Notes: generated by a model not told the origin, from the letters alone. Positions 11,311-20,440 are shown, counted from the stretch's first letter. The stretch: DNA of 64,000 nt from DATBGZ01 sp963803115 (GCA_963803115.1 CAWDLN010000006.1:1-64000); one strand, 5' to 3'. Numbers and translations are program-made.

Positions 11311-11342
11311 TGCGAGTTATGCCGACGTCGGCATAACTCGCA
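11311..11342. repeat. Perfect 32-bp palindrome
   Basis: TGCGAGTTATGCCGAC followed directly by its exact reverse complement, with no loop. It lies immediately left of the transposase remnant. Possible readings are two abutted mobile-element ends, a recombinase or resolution site, or an operator. Its length and perfection far exceed chance. Confidence 0.8.
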
Positions 11343-11343
11343 C

Positions 11344-11784
11344 GTGCTGCGGCACTTGGATTACGTCGCCGGGCTCGACGCTGACAACAAGGTCTGGGCC
11401 GACCGGGCCGACCGCGCGCTCAAGGCCGCAGCGAAGCTCCTTCACCAGGCCACCGTCGGGATCGTCGACAACTTGTCCCGACCCTGGCACAAGGGCAACC
11501 ACCCCGGCCTCGTGCTCGCCCGACGCCCGCAGAACAAGGCCGACGAAGTATGGCTGTTCACAAAGGACACTCGGGCGCCCTGGACGAGCAACGCAAGCGA
11601 ACGGGCACTCAAAGGCCCAAAGCTGCACCAGGAAGTCTCCGGCTACTGGCAGATCACCCTGACCCTGTCCCGCTTCTGCCGCGTCCGCTCGTACCTCGTC
11701 AGCGCTCGCAACCACCGCCTGCACGCCATCGACGCTATCCACACCGCGCTGGCCGGCAAGCCATGGCTACCGGCCACCACCTGA
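11344..11784 (+). pseudogene. IS66-family transposase, C-terminal remnant
   Basis: About 147 codons ending in the characteristic IS66 C-terminal block: WTSNASERALKGPKLHQEVS, then the SGYW motif, FCRVRSYLVSARNHRLHAID and LAGKPWLPA. Intact IS66 transposases are about 450-550 residues; the zinc-binding and DDE core regions are missing, apart from the final catalytic Glu region (NASER). The first codons fall directly against the 32-bp palindrome, which looks like the break. Non-functional relic that documents past insertion at this locus. Confidence 0.7.
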
Positions 11785-12076
11785 ACCATCAGCGGCGCTC
11801 ACCCGTGAATGGACATCGCCTGGAAGCGGTGCCCATGACCTTCCGTACGGACGGTTGTTGGATCTGGGCGGATGCGACTGCGTCCTATCTGGAACGTGCC
11901 GACTCAGCTCCGACCCGCAGCTCGTGGCACACATTCGTGCACGCGACTACGGTCGAAGGCGCCTGACAACACCGCGCCTTGGCGACACTGCGCGTCGGAC
12001 CAATCGACGATGATCGGATTGGATCTAGGGCTGCTGACCTCAATGCCACCGATCCTGAACGTTGGTGAATTCTCGA
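11785..12076. other. Spacer without recognised gene
   Basis: 292 bases between the transposase relic and the stop of the LuxR-type regulator. Short frames overlap on both strands, but none has a convincing start, ribosome site or family motif. No strong hairpin was seen. Confidence 0.5.
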
Positions 12077-15001
12077 TCATGCGTTCTCGCTCGGATGGCG
12101 CGTCCGGAACGGAAGAACGCTTTCGGACCCCGCCTGTGTTGGTACTGGCGGCGCGATCATGAGTGCGACTTGGAGTCGGGACTTGACATTCAGCTTGGTG
12201 AGGATGTGAGAGACATGAGCCTCGATCGTGCGGGCCGACAGGAAGAGGCGGGTTGCGATTTCGGGGTTGGACAATCCCGCCGCGACCAAATGAGCAATCT
12301 TCTGCTCCGTCGGCGTAAGGGCCTCCCACCCGGTGGCCGGGCGTCGGCGGGGCCCGCGCACCCCACGACGGATGTTGTATTCCCGCAGCCGATGATCGGC
12401 GCGACTTATGTCCCATGCGGCGTCGAGATCGTGATAGATATCAATGGCCTGCTGGTACGCGCTTCGGGCGTCCGTGAGGTCGCCGAGCTCGGCATGGAGA
12501 ACCGCGGCATTCTCGAGCGCTTGGGCGCGAAAAAGCGGATAACCGGTCTGCTCGAACATTTCCGCGCTGCTGTGCAGCGCGGTCGGGTTGGCGTCGAGTA
12601 ACCCCTGGCAATGAAGCGCGGCCGCACTCGACGTCGGTCGCGTTTGCGCGGCTGCCTCCCGAGCGCATGCCTTGGCCGCGGCGGCGGCGACAGCCGTCTC
12701 GCCAACGGCCAGCGCGAGGCGGACGACGTCGGGCAGCCATAGGGTGCTGATAATGCCAAGGTTGGAGAACTCCAAGGTCGCGTCCGGGTCGAACGTCGAT
12801 CGAATCCGCGTCAACGCCTCGGCGGGGTTGCCGTCCTGCTCCGCGGCCAGGGCCCAAGCAACGACGAGAAACTCAATGACCATGCGGGCTTCACTGTCAA
12901 CGAGGCGAACGTTGTTCGCCCGGCGAACATGTTCGTTCGCGGTTGTTCGATCTCCACGGTGCACCGCTAGGATGGCGACAAGTCCGCCCAGGTGTTGGCG
13001 ATAGACGTCATCGAGTGGGAGATCCAGGGCGGCATTCACCTCTGCCAGCGCCACGTCCCAGCGACCTCGGAAGAACCCGTACAGCGCGCTGCACATGAGC
13101 ACGTACGCCTGGCGTGGTAGCGTGCCGCGCTCGGCGAGCACCGACACTTGACCAAAGATCCGGTCGGCCTCGACCGGTCGGCCAAGAGCACCGAGCGCAC
13201 CACCGAGCGCGACCATCAGCAGTAGCAGGAGGTCGCTCGTCTGCGGCTCGTCGCCGAGGGCGACCAGGGCACGGTCGATGATTTCCCGCGCAGGCGCGAC
13301 GCGGCGCCGATCATAGATCTCGATCATGGCCAAGACGTATTGCGCATACCCGACCGCGAGGCGGTCTCCCGCCCGAGTGCCAGCCTCCGCCGCTTGTTCG
13401 GCGTTGCCGCGCCCTTCGTCGTACCGCCCCATCGTGAACAGCGTCAATGCCCGCCGGGCCCGTAGGCGGGCGGACCACGCCAACGGCACGCCTTCCCGGC
13501 TAAGCGCCTCATCGATGGCCGTGACAGCTTGCTCGAGCTTGCCCATGCGGCTCAGTGCGTATGCGAGAGTCCAGGACGTCGTCCCGGCCATCGCCCCGTC
13601 GCCGGTGTACTCCAGTACCGGCCCCGCCCACGTGAGAACCTGCTCGTTGTTGCCGATTTGAAGATGTGCCAGCGCCAGGTCGGCATCCAAGCGATCCCGG
13701 CGCGGATCCGGCCGGTCCAGGCCTGCACGCGCACGTTGCAACAGGTCGACCGCGACCTTTGGTGCGCGGTGGCACAGCGCAGGCCCGGAGTCGGCGAGCC
13801 AATCGATGACCCAGGCGTCGACCGGCCCCGGGGCAGCCAGCAGCTGTCCTGCCACCCGCTCCGCCGATGCCCCGTGTTTGCTCAGGCTCTCGGCGGCCTG
13901 CCGATGTAAGGCGGCGCGCAAGCCGGACGCCATGCCACTGTAGAGGGTGTGGTGGATGAGACCGTGCCGGAACGCCAGGTCCGTCGGATCGTGCTCGCTC
14001 AACACACCCGCGGTTATTCCCTCGCCGACGACCGCCATCAGATCGGTGGCACGTTGGCCCGTGACGACCGCGAGATCCGCAACCGCGAACGCCGGCCCAA
14101 GCACAGATGCGACTTGCAGCGCAACGGTCGCCGGTCTCGACAAGAATCGCAGACGGCGCTCGATTGCAGCCGGTAGGGTCGCTGGCAGATCGGTTGGCTG
14201 ACCGATGAGCTCGACCTCGTCGGCCGTCAAGCTGAGTCGTGACTCCCGGACCAGGCAGTCTACGAGTTCGCGCAGGTAGAGTGGGTTTCCGCTGGCGGCA
14301 TCGAGCTGTTTGGCTAACGCCGGCCCGGGCGGGACGCCCATGAGCTCGCTGACCATCGCGGCGACCCCACGCGGATCAAGGGGACCGAGCTCAAGGCACA
14401 GTGCCCCCACGCCGGCCAGAGCGTCATATAATGTGTCCACCTCCGGCCGGGAGGGCACAGGCCGGACCGCGACGGCGAGCAGCAATGGCAGTTGATTGAG
14501 CACTCTGCTGAGCCTCAGCAATATTCCGAGACTTGCCTCGTCGGCCCATTGCGCGTCGTCGACGATGAGTAACACCGGCGAGATGGCACACAGGCGGTGT
14601 ACGAGATCGACCAGTCGGTCGCCCGCGGCAGTGAGGCTGTCTCGTGGCGTGACCAGCCCGACGCGATCACCGTGCAGCAGGCTGAGGATCTCCGCCTGGT
14701 TTACGCGAATCACCTCCGAGGCCGAGTCAGGCCTGCCGCCGACACCAAGACCGAAGGCATCGAGCAGCGTCTGCATCGGAAAGACTGACGGTTGCTCGTA
14801 ACAGGCCGCGGAGTACACCCGACAACCACGGCCGTCCATCCCCACCAGACCGGCCTCGATCAAGTTGGACTTACCAATGCCGGGCTCGCCCACCACCCAC
14901 GTGGCCGCGCCACGTCCTGATACCACTTGTTCAGCCAGTTCCCGCAGCGCGTCAAGCTCAGCCGCGCGACCAACCAAAGCCACGGTAACCACCTCTTCCA
15001 A
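12077..15001 (-). CDS. LAL-type LuxR regulator with AAA ATPase domain
   Basis: 974 residues, the size of MalT/LAL 'large ATP-binding LuxR' regulators. Walker A GEPGIGKS at residues 38-45, Walker B LLIVDDAQ at 144-151 with the WAD that often follows, then a long helical TPR-like region (about 380-860), and a C-terminal LuxR helix-turn-helix starting ALTPTEQKIAHLVAAGLSNP with the recognition helix TIEAHVSHILTKLNV. ATP and a ligand or partner protein probably switch it to an active, DNA-binding multimer. It is transcribed alone and divergent from the gene at 15.1 kb; the start codons are close enough that the two may share a control region. Target genes are unknown. Confidence 0.9.
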   Translation of the reverse strand: MEEVVTVALVGRAAELDALRELAEQVVSGRGAATWVVGEPGIGKSNLIEAGLVGMDGRGCRVYSAACYEQPSVFPMQTLLDAFGLGVGGRPDSASEVIRVNQAEILSLLHGDRVGLVTPRDSLTAAGDRLVDLVHRLCAISPVLLIVDDAQWADEASLGILLRLSRVLNQLPLLLAVAVRPVPSRPEVDTLYDALAGVGALCLELGPLDPRGVAAMVSELMGVPPGPALAKQLDAASGNPLYLRELVDCLVRESRLSLTADEVELIGQPTDLPATLPAAIERRLRFLSRPATVALQVASVLGPAFAVADLAVVTGQRATDLMAVVGEGITAGVLSEHDPTDLAFRHGLIHHTLYSGMASGLRAALHRQAAESLSKHGASAERVAGQLLAAPGPVDAWVIDWLADSGPALCHRAPKVAVDLLQRARAGLDRPDPRRDRLDADLALAHLQIGNNEQVLTWAGPVLEYTGDGAMAGTTSWTLAYALSRMGKLEQAVTAIDEALSREGVPLAWSARLRARRALTLFTMGRYDEGRGNAEQAAEAGTRAGDRLAVGYAQYVLAMIEIYDRRRVAPAREIIDRALVALGDEPQTSDLLLLLMVALGGALGALGRPVEADRIFGQVSVLAERGTLPRQAYVLMCSALYGFFRGRWDVALAEVNAALDLPLDDVYRQHLGGLVAILAVHRGDRTTANEHVRRANNVRLVDSEARMVIEFLVVAWALAAEQDGNPAEALTRIRSTFDPDATLEFSNLGIISTLWLPDVVRLALAVGETAVAAAAAKACAREAAAQTRPTSSAAALHCQGLLDANPTALHSSAEMFEQTGYPLFRAQALENAAVLHAELGDLTDARSAYQQAIDIYHDLDAAWDISRADHRLREYNIRRGVRGPRRRPATGWEALTPTEQKIAHLVAAGLSNPEIATRLFLSARTIEAHVSHILTKLNVKSRLQVALMIAPPVPTQAGSESVLPFRTRHPSENA

Positions 15002-15111
15002 CCCAAATGTGCAGGCGCGATCATGGTGATTCGTCGAGCAATTGTCAATATGAACCGCCCAGGCTAACGGGCGCGCGTGTGATCATTCAAGATGACAACA
15101 GCACGCACTGC

Positions 15112-15816
15112 ATGGCCGACATCATGATCGAATATCGCGACCGCCCTGCCGCGCTCGCGGAGGTAGTTACTGACATCGATGAGCAGTACTCCGCCATGGT
15201 CAGCGCGGTCCGGGACGTCCAGGAAGTGCCGGCGCCGTGTCTCGGTCGCTTGTGGTGGGTCACCGTATCGCCCAGCGCTCGGCTCCGCACATTGGTGACG
15301 ACACTCCCTGAGCTGCTCCGCGTAGCCGAAGACGCCAAGGCGTACTTCGAGATAGTCGTGCCGCAGCAAAACCTGGAGCGTCACTCGGCTGATGCCGTCC
15401 GACGCCTGGCTAACCTCGGCGTCGTGCAGCTGGCGTCGCGGCCTCTCGGAACCGGCGAACCGGGAAAGGTATTGATACATGGCGAAGGTACCGGCGGTCC
15501 AGCTCAGTTGGACTGGCCGAGCTTTGATAGGTGGCTGGCGGCGTTCCTGTTCGACAAGAAGCGGGCCGATGTGCGCAAGAAACTTGATGCGAGTGGATCT
15601 ATGGAAAGGCACGTGTTTATTGGAGCTTCGTTCAGCACGCCCTGGGCGGCGTACCACGCGTTGAGCGATGAATATCGGGACTTACCACCGAGCGACCCGA
15701 AGCTGCCGACTGAGGTAACCCACCTGTGGGCGTGGTCGTATCCGATCGGACGTTGTATCGCGTGGTTTCCAGACACCGGGTGGTTTGATCCGAGCTCACG
15801 CTGGGCCACGCCGTAA
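15112..15816 (+). CDS. Protein of unknown function, start uncertain
   Basis: The frame is open from 15,007, but that would leave 6 bases to the divergent regulator; ATG 15112 (MADIMIEYRDRPAALAEVV) is a plausible start, giving 234 residues. The stretch before it (VIIQDDNSTHCMADI) reads like real protein too, so the gene may start upstream with a GTG or be truncated. Tryptophan-rich C-terminus (THLWAWSYPIGRCIAWFPDT) and no signal peptide or membrane helix. The beginning (D-x-V-E-Y-x-x-x-x-A-x-x-EVV) faintly recalls the D...E core of restriction-like folds, but the catalytic Lys is not evident. I do not recognise a family with confidence. Context: between a LuxR-type regulator and a GntR relic. 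Confidence 0.55.
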   Translation: MADIMIEYRDRPAALAEVVTDIDEQYSAMVSAVRDVQEVPAPCLGRLWWVTVSPSARLRTLVTTLPELLRVAEDAKAYFEIVVPQQNLERHSADAVRRLANLGVVQLASRPLGTGEPGKVLIHGEGTGGPAQLDWPSFDRWLAAFLFDKKRADVRKKLDASGSMERHVFIGASFSTPWAAYHALSDEYRDLPPSDPKLPTEVTHLWAWSYPIGRCIAWFPDTGWFDPSSRWATP

Positions 15817-15889
15817 CCAATAATGAGAACCACACTCAGTGGGTGCGCCGATCGGACAAGATCGGGTCTGTAACGGCTGGTTGGCATTG

Positions 15890-16249
15890 CTAGACCGGCA
15901 CCGGAATTCTATAGGTCAATTCGTATCGGTCGCCGGGGAAGACGATGTCGCACGCTTCGACCGGAGTCCCGTTCACGTAGTGAGTTCGCTCGATTACGAG
16001 CACGGAGGCGTTACGTTGAGGCAGATCCAGACGGTCCACCTCTGCAGGGGTGGCAGCACGCGCGGTTACCTTCTCCACGACCAGGTCGACGTGCTGGCCG
16101 ATGTTGTCCATCCGAGCGATAACGCCGACGAGAGGCCCATCCTCTGGAAGCTCGATCGGCGTACCGCCGGTGATGGCGAGCGGCTCCCAAGAACGCGAGA
16201 CCTGGATCGGTTGGCCATCGGAAAGGAGCCGATAGTCGGTCTCCATCAC
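15890..16249 (-). pseudogene. GntR/UTRA regulator, headless fragment
   Basis: 119 codons containing only the ligand-binding UTRA domain of a GntR/HutC-type repressor: METDYRLLSDGQPIQVSRSW, the DNIGQHVDLVVEKVTARAAT segment and LVIERTHYVNGTPVEACDIV, ending ELTYRIPVPV. The 70-residue winged helix that should precede it is missing; within 100 bases upstream lies a tRNA-Phe gene on the same strand. The 16,250-16,345 interval contains unrelated codons. It was probably decapitated by recombination at the tRNA. Unlikely to regulate anything on its own. Confidence 0.6.
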
Positions 16250-16349
16250 CGGTTCGCCGACGCAAGGTAGTCGGAGCGCATCGCGGTGGTCACGTCGGGG
16301 AGAGTCCCGAAACGGGTGATGACCTGCACCGCGGGCAGGTCATCTGGGG

Positions 16350-16423
16350 TGGCCAGGGACGGGATCGAACCGTCGACCTTCCGATTTTCAGTCGGACGCT
16401 CGTACCAACTGAGCTACCTGGCC
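16350..16423 (-). tRNA. tRNA-Phe (GAA)
   Basis: Acceptor GGCCAGG/CCTGGCC with discriminator A, D arm AGCTCAGTTGGT, anticodon loop CTGAAAA and T arm GGTTCGATCC. 74 nt, CCA not encoded. Its 3' end faces the accessory-looking region on the left. Confidence 0.95.
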
Positions 16424-16531
16424 AAGCTCGCTCATGTTACACGCCGGACGGGTTGCGCGGCGCGGGGGTTTCGGAGGAGCTGGACCCCACAGACGCGAAC
16501 GCCGCGCTCGAGGGCGCGGCGATCAAGTGTG

Positions 16532-16605
16532 CGGTCCTGACGGGACTTGAACCCGCGACCTCCGCCTTGACAGGGCGGCGAGCACTCCAACTGCTCCACA
16601 GGACC
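16532..16605 (-). tRNA. tRNA-Asp (GTC)
   Basis: Acceptor GGTCCTG/CAGGACC with discriminator G as expected for Asp, anticodon loop CTGTCAA, T arm GGTTCAAGTCC. 74 nt; 108 bases upstream of tRNA-Phe on the same strand. Confidence 0.95.
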
Positions 16606-16619
16606 TTGCTGGTGACCCG

Positions 16620-16692
16620 TGCCCCCAACGGGATTCGAACCCGTGCTACCGCCTTGAAAGGGCGGCGTCCTAGGCCGCTAGACGATGGGGGC
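16620..16692 (-). tRNA. tRNA-Glu (TTC)
   Basis: Acceptor GCCCCCA/TGGGGGC, anticodon loop CTTTCAA, T arm GGTTCGAATCC. 73 nt. First gene of a Glu-Asp-Phe tRNA operon, an order common in actinobacteria. Confidence 0.95.
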
Positions 16693-16817
16693 GGCCCCGC
16701 AATCATCGCACATGGGCACTTTGATCACGGCTGCTCCCATCCGGCCCGCCGGAAGCCAGGAAAGCATACGTGACCGCTGGAATGATCGCCAAACCACATT
16801 GCCCACAGCGAAGCCGA

Positions 16818-17354
16818 TCACTCGAATGGAGTCGCCGCGAGCGCGATCGGAAGCACCCCGGGCAGCCACGGCGCGTACCCGGGTCCGCCGGCGAGCGAGG
16901 CGAGCGCTGCGGCAGGCGCCCATCGCGTGTCCTCGACCTCGACCGGATCGGGGACCAGCGGGAGCCCTCCGGAGACTTGGCCGATGACGACGTGGTCGTA
17001 CTCGTGCTCCACCCGTCCGGTGGCCGGATCGTCTGCCCGGTACGTGAACACGCCGACCTCCGCGAGGGCGACGCCCGTGATGCCCAGCTCCTCCGCCAGG
17101 CGCTGTTCGGCGGCGGCGACCACCGACGTGCCCGGCGCGGGATGGCCGCAGCAGGCGTTCGCCCACCGCAACGGAAACCGGGTCTTGCCCGCCGCCCGCT
17201 GCTGCAGCAGGGTCTGGCCGGCGTCATCGAACAGCAGCACCGAGAAGGCACGATGCAACCGCCCGGGTGGCGTGTGCGCCGCGGTGACGGTGGTCGATCC
17301 GACGGCGACGCCGGCGTCGTCGACGAGCTCGACAAGTTCCAGTTCCCGCGTCAT
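16818..17354 (-). CDS. idi: Isopentenyl-diphosphate delta-isomerase, type 1
   Basis: 178 residues, the normal size for the Nudix-fold type 1 enzyme that interconverts isopentenyl and dimethylallyl diphosphate in the cytosol. Active-site Cys within NACCGHP (residues 66-72) and the metal/acid motif EHEYDHV (116-122) are present, as is the RAFSVLLFD strand. ATG 17354 overlaps the crtI stop by 4 bases (ATGA), so it is translationally coupled behind crtI. It supplies dimethylallyl diphosphate for prenyl-chain and carotenoid synthesis, consistent with its neighbours. Confidence 0.93.
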   Translation of the reverse strand: MTRELELVELVDDAGVAVGSTTVTAAHTPPGRLHRAFSVLLFDDAGQTLLQQRAAGKTRFPLRWANACCGHPAPGTSVVAAAEQRLAEELGITGVALAEVGVFTYRADDPATGRVEHEYDHVVIGQVSGGLPLVPDPVEVEDTRWAPAAALASLAGGPGYAPWLPGVLPIALAATPFE

Positions 17355-18850
17355 CGCCCTGTCACCCGCTGCGCCGCCAGTTTGCCCGAGATCAACACCA
17401 TCGGCACGCCCACACCCGGCTGAGTGCCCGAGCCTACAAAGACCACATTGGACAGAGTGGGGTGCAGGTTCCTCGGACGGAACGGCCCGGTCTGGCCGAA
17501 CGTGTGCGCCTCCGCGAACGGAGTGCCGGCCGCATGGCCGAGGGCCTCCCAGTCAGCCGGTGTGACAATCCGACGAGTACGGATGCCAGCTCCGAAGCCG
17601 ATGTATCCACGTGCCTCGAGGGTCGCGATGAGCTGGTCGGCGTACCGTTCGCCTAAGCCCCTGTCCCGCCACGTTGCGGCGTCGGGTCCGCCGGCCCTCA
17701 GGTGGGGGACCGGCGCAAGCACGTAGTAGACATGTTTTCCCTTTGGCGCCAGGCTCGGATCGCTGCGGGTCGGGTTGGTCACCAGCAGCGAGGGGTCGCG
17801 CATGAGGATGCCCCGGCGGATCACGTCGTCGAACGTTGGCGTCCACGATCGTCCGAAGTGGAGGTTGTGATGGGCGATCTTTCGGTACGGTTGACTCGAT
17901 CCGATGTGGATGACCACACAGGACGGTGAGTATCGCAGGTGATCGAGCCTGCGTGGGGGAGCCTCGGCGGGAAGAAGGTCACGGTAGGCGACCGATAGGT
18001 CAGGATTGAGCACCACCGTATCGGCGACGATGCGCTCGCCCGTCGACGTGTGCACCGCCTTGGCCCGCCCGGCGTAGGTCTCGACGCGGACGACCGACGT
18101 GTCATAGCGAAACGTCACGCCGTGCTTGGTCGCCGCTGCGGCCATCGCCTGCGGTACGGCATGCATCCCGCCCCGCGGGAAGTGGACCCCGCGCACCGAG
18201 TCGAGGTAGGTGATCACCGCGTAGAGGGCCAGTGCCCGTCGCGGGGCCAAGCCGGCGTACAGCGACTGGAACGAGAAGATCCGCTGGGTCCGAGGGTCGC
18301 GGAAGTACCCCCCGACTTTCGCGCCCAGCGACCGGAAGGCGCCCTTGCGGATCAGCTGGAACAGACCGGGCCGGAGCAGGTCCCACGGCGCGTCCAGGTT
18401 GCGGGCGATGAAGTCGTCGCGCTCCAGGCGCCACAGCTCGGTCGCGAAGGCGATGAATCGCCGGTACCCGTCGGCCTCACGGGCTCCGCACACCCGAGTG
18501 ATCTCGTCGGCCATCCGCTCGGGCTCGGTGATCATGTCGAGAGTCGAGCCGTCCGGGAAGAATGCGCGGTATGCCGGGTCAAGCCGGGTGAGCATGAGCC
18601 AGTCGTTGAGGTCCTCGCCGACCGCCGCCATTGCCTCGGCGATCAGTTCGGGCATCGTGAGCACCGTCGGCCCCGTGTCGAACTCGTAGCCGTCCACCGA
18701 GATCCGGCCGGCGCGGCCGCCGGGTACCGATTCGCGTTCGACCACCGTCACCTCGCGGCCGGCGCCAGCGAGGTGCAGGGCGCACGCGAGGCCACCCAGG
18801 CCGGCGCCTACTATGACAACCCGATCAGACCGGCCGGTGACGGTTCGCAT
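17351..18850 (-). CDS. crtI: Phytoene desaturase (CrtI family)
   Basis: 499 residues. N-terminal FAD/NAD-binding motif VVIVGAGLGGLACALHLAGA (residues 11-30) followed by the GGRAG signature, and the C-terminal CrtI-type FAD segment with VVFVGSGTQPGVGVPMVLIS. Removes hydrogens from phytoene to make neurosporene or lycopene at the membrane. Lies between divergent crtB and downstream idi with a 4-base overlap into idi. The step number (zeta-carotene versus lycopene) cannot be read from sequence alone. Confidence 0.92.
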   Translation of the reverse strand: MRTVTGRSDRVVIVGAGLGGLACALHLAGAGREVTVVERESVPGGRAGRISVDGYEFDTGPTVLTMPELIAEAMAAVGEDLNDWLMLTRLDPAYRAFFPDGSTLDMITEPERMADEITRVCGAREADGYRRFIAFATELWRLERDDFIARNLDAPWDLLRPGLFQLIRKGAFRSLGAKVGGYFRDPRTQRIFSFQSLYAGLAPRRALALYAVITYLDSVRGVHFPRGGMHAVPQAMAAAATKHGVTFRYDTSVVRVETYAGRAKAVHTSTGERIVADTVVLNPDLSVAYRDLLPAEAPPRRLDHLRYSPSCVVIHIGSSQPYRKIAHHNLHFGRSWTPTFDDVIRRGILMRDPSLLVTNPTRSDPSLAPKGKHVYYVLAPVPHLRAGGPDAATWRDRGLGERYADQLIATLEARGYIGFGAGIRTRRIVTPADWEALGHAAGTPFAEAHTFGQTGPFRPRNLHPTLSNVVFVGSGTQPGVGVPMVLISGKLAAQRVTGR

Positions 18851-18969
18851 CGTGACCCCTCCCAGGCAGATGGTGCTGTGGGTCCGCCCCCTAGCGTAGG
18901 GCGTATGTCCGTCGGGGAGGTTTCGTGGATGTGGCCGCTTCGGGCCAGGCCCGGCACAGGCCGTCGGCG

Positions 18970-19875
18970 GTGACCGGACTTGGCGCGTCGTACGAGAGAT
19001 GCCGCCAGATTCATCGCGACCGGGGCCGAAGCTACTACCTCGCCACTATGCTGTTGCCCGCTCACAAGCGCAAGGCCGTCCACGCGCTCTACGCCTTCAC
19101 CCGTACGGCCGATGATCTAGTAGACGGTCCGGCGACGCCGGAGGCGGCGGCGGAAGGCCTCGACGAGTGGCGGACCGCCTTTCACCGCGCGCTGGCTGGC
19201 GAGCGCACCACAGACCCGCTGCTGCCGGCCGTCGTCGACACCGTCCGGACGTACCAGCTCGAACTTACGGACTTCGATGCGTTCCTGCGCAGCATGGAGA
19301 TGGACCTCACGGTTGCCAGCTATTCAACGTACGGCGACCTGCTCGGCTATATGGAGGGTTCGTCGGCGGTGATCGGCACGATGATGGTGCCGATTCTTGG
19401 GCTGGCACCGGGTGCCGATCTCGGTGCCGCGCGTGAGTCTGCGCGGGAGCTCGGGTACGCCTTCCAGCTCACGAACTTCGTCCGCGACGTGCGTGAGGAC
19501 CTCGACCGTGGCCGCGTCTATTTGCCGGCCGAGGATCTGGCTCGGTTCCAGGTCACCCCCGACATGCTGTCCGCGGACGCGACCCGAGGTGAATCGTCGG
19601 ACCAGGTACGCGAGCTCATCCAGTTTGAGTGTCAGCGGGCGCTTCTGCATTACGCGGCGGCGTTGGAAGGACTGCCGATGCTCGCGCCGCGATCCCGGAT
19701 ATGTATCCGCGCGGCATTCCTCCTATATGGAGGAATTCTGGGTGAAGTGTCTCGCAACGGATTTGACGTCATGCGTCAGCGATTCACAGTACCTCGCCGG
19801 CGCCGCGCTCGACTGGTGGCGGCCGCGCTTACCCGCAAGCATTTCGGCGCCGAGTTGAGCCAATGGGGCAGGTAA
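18970..19875 (+). CDS. crtB: Phytoene synthase
   Basis: Squalene/phytoene synthase fold. First Asp-rich motif at RTADDLVDG and second at NFVRDVREDLDRGRVYLPAED, both needed for Mg-diphosphate binding, so it should condense two geranylgeranyl diphosphates to phytoene. GTG 18970 (VTGLGASYERC) is chosen, giving 301 residues; an in-frame ATG at 18925 would add 15 residues that look unlike the family. Divergent from crtI-idi with a gap of about 120 bases that must carry both promoters. No cyclase or geranylgeranyl-diphosphate synthase is adjacent. Confidence 0.92.
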   Translation: MTGLGASYERCRQIHRDRGRSYYLATMLLPAHKRKAVHALYAFTRTADDLVDGPATPEAAAEGLDEWRTAFHRALAGERTTDPLLPAVVDTVRTYQLELTDFDAFLRSMEMDLTVASYSTYGDLLGYMEGSSAVIGTMMVPILGLAPGADLGAARESARELGYAFQLTNFVRDVREDLDRGRVYLPAEDLARFQVTPDMLSADATRGESSDQVRELIQFECQRALLHYAAALEGLPMLAPRSRICIRAAFLLYGGILGEVSRNGFDVMRQRFTVPRRRRARLVAAALTRKHFGAELSQWGR

Positions 19876-19957
19876 CTGTTTTGAGCTGAGCCGCAATGGG
19901 TACTCCGTCCCCGGACGTAGGCGCATCGAGGAATTCGTTGGTGAACGGAGGTCCGTG

Positions 19958-20440
19958 ATGGCTCTCATGACCCGTGCCGGTACCGAGGAGAAAAGCGCGA
20001 CCGTCGCCGGCAAGGCTCCGGTTGACGAAAGCCGCGCAGCGCAGCGGCGCGCGGCGGTAACTGTCCCCGCGCGCAACACCGCCGAGATGCCGGCCCTCAC
20101 CGGCCCCCGATCTCGGGCGAGCATGCTGGCCACAACGTCGTTGATCTTCGGGCTCGGGGGGGCCTTCTCCGTACTCTCCGGACTACTGGCCGGGGTCGGC
20201 GTCGCCCTCGGCCTGCTGGCCACCTTCGCCGCGATCGGTGGCATGGCCGCGACCAGCCGTCGTCACGTGGCGGGCAAGGGCGATGCCATGCTCGGAATCG
20301 CTCTCGGGCTCGCCTCGATCGTCGTTGGCACGCTTGCGATCACCGGCAACCTGCCCTGGCTCAGCACCCACACGGACCAGGTCATGCGGCTTCACGACTG
20401 GCTCGACGCCCGGCTGCCGTTCCTGTTCCCCAATTCGTAA
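19958..20440 (+). CDS. Small membrane protein, DUF4190-like
   Basis: 160 residues. A hydrophilic, Ala/Arg-rich N-terminal tail (about 1-55) precedes three hydrophobic segments: LATTSLIFGLGGAFSVLSGL, GVALGLLATFAAIGGMAATS and MLGIALGLASIVVGTLAITG. The last two resemble the DUF4190 layout. ATG 19958 lies 5 bases after GGAGGT; an overlapping GTG at 19955 is too close. Function unknown; single gene ended by a strong hairpin. Confidence 0.65.
   Translation: MALMTRAGTEEKSATVAGKAPVDESRAAQRRAAVTVPARNTAEMPALTGPRSRASMLATTSLIFGLGGAFSVLSGLLAGVGVALGLLATFAAIGGMAATSRRHVAGKGDAMLGIALGLASIVVGTLAITGNLPWLSTHTDQVMRLHDWLDARLPFLFPNS

Noticed and set aside
15064..15657. 197-codon antisense frame opposite the unknown protein at 15.1-15.8 kb
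   Set aside because: Composition is shadow-like, and the sense strand has better codon use; neither start nor family supports it.
16250..16349. Missing winged helix of the GntR gene hidden in another frame
   Set aside because: The 100 bases to the tRNA are too short for the domain, and no frame shows helix-turn-helix residues.
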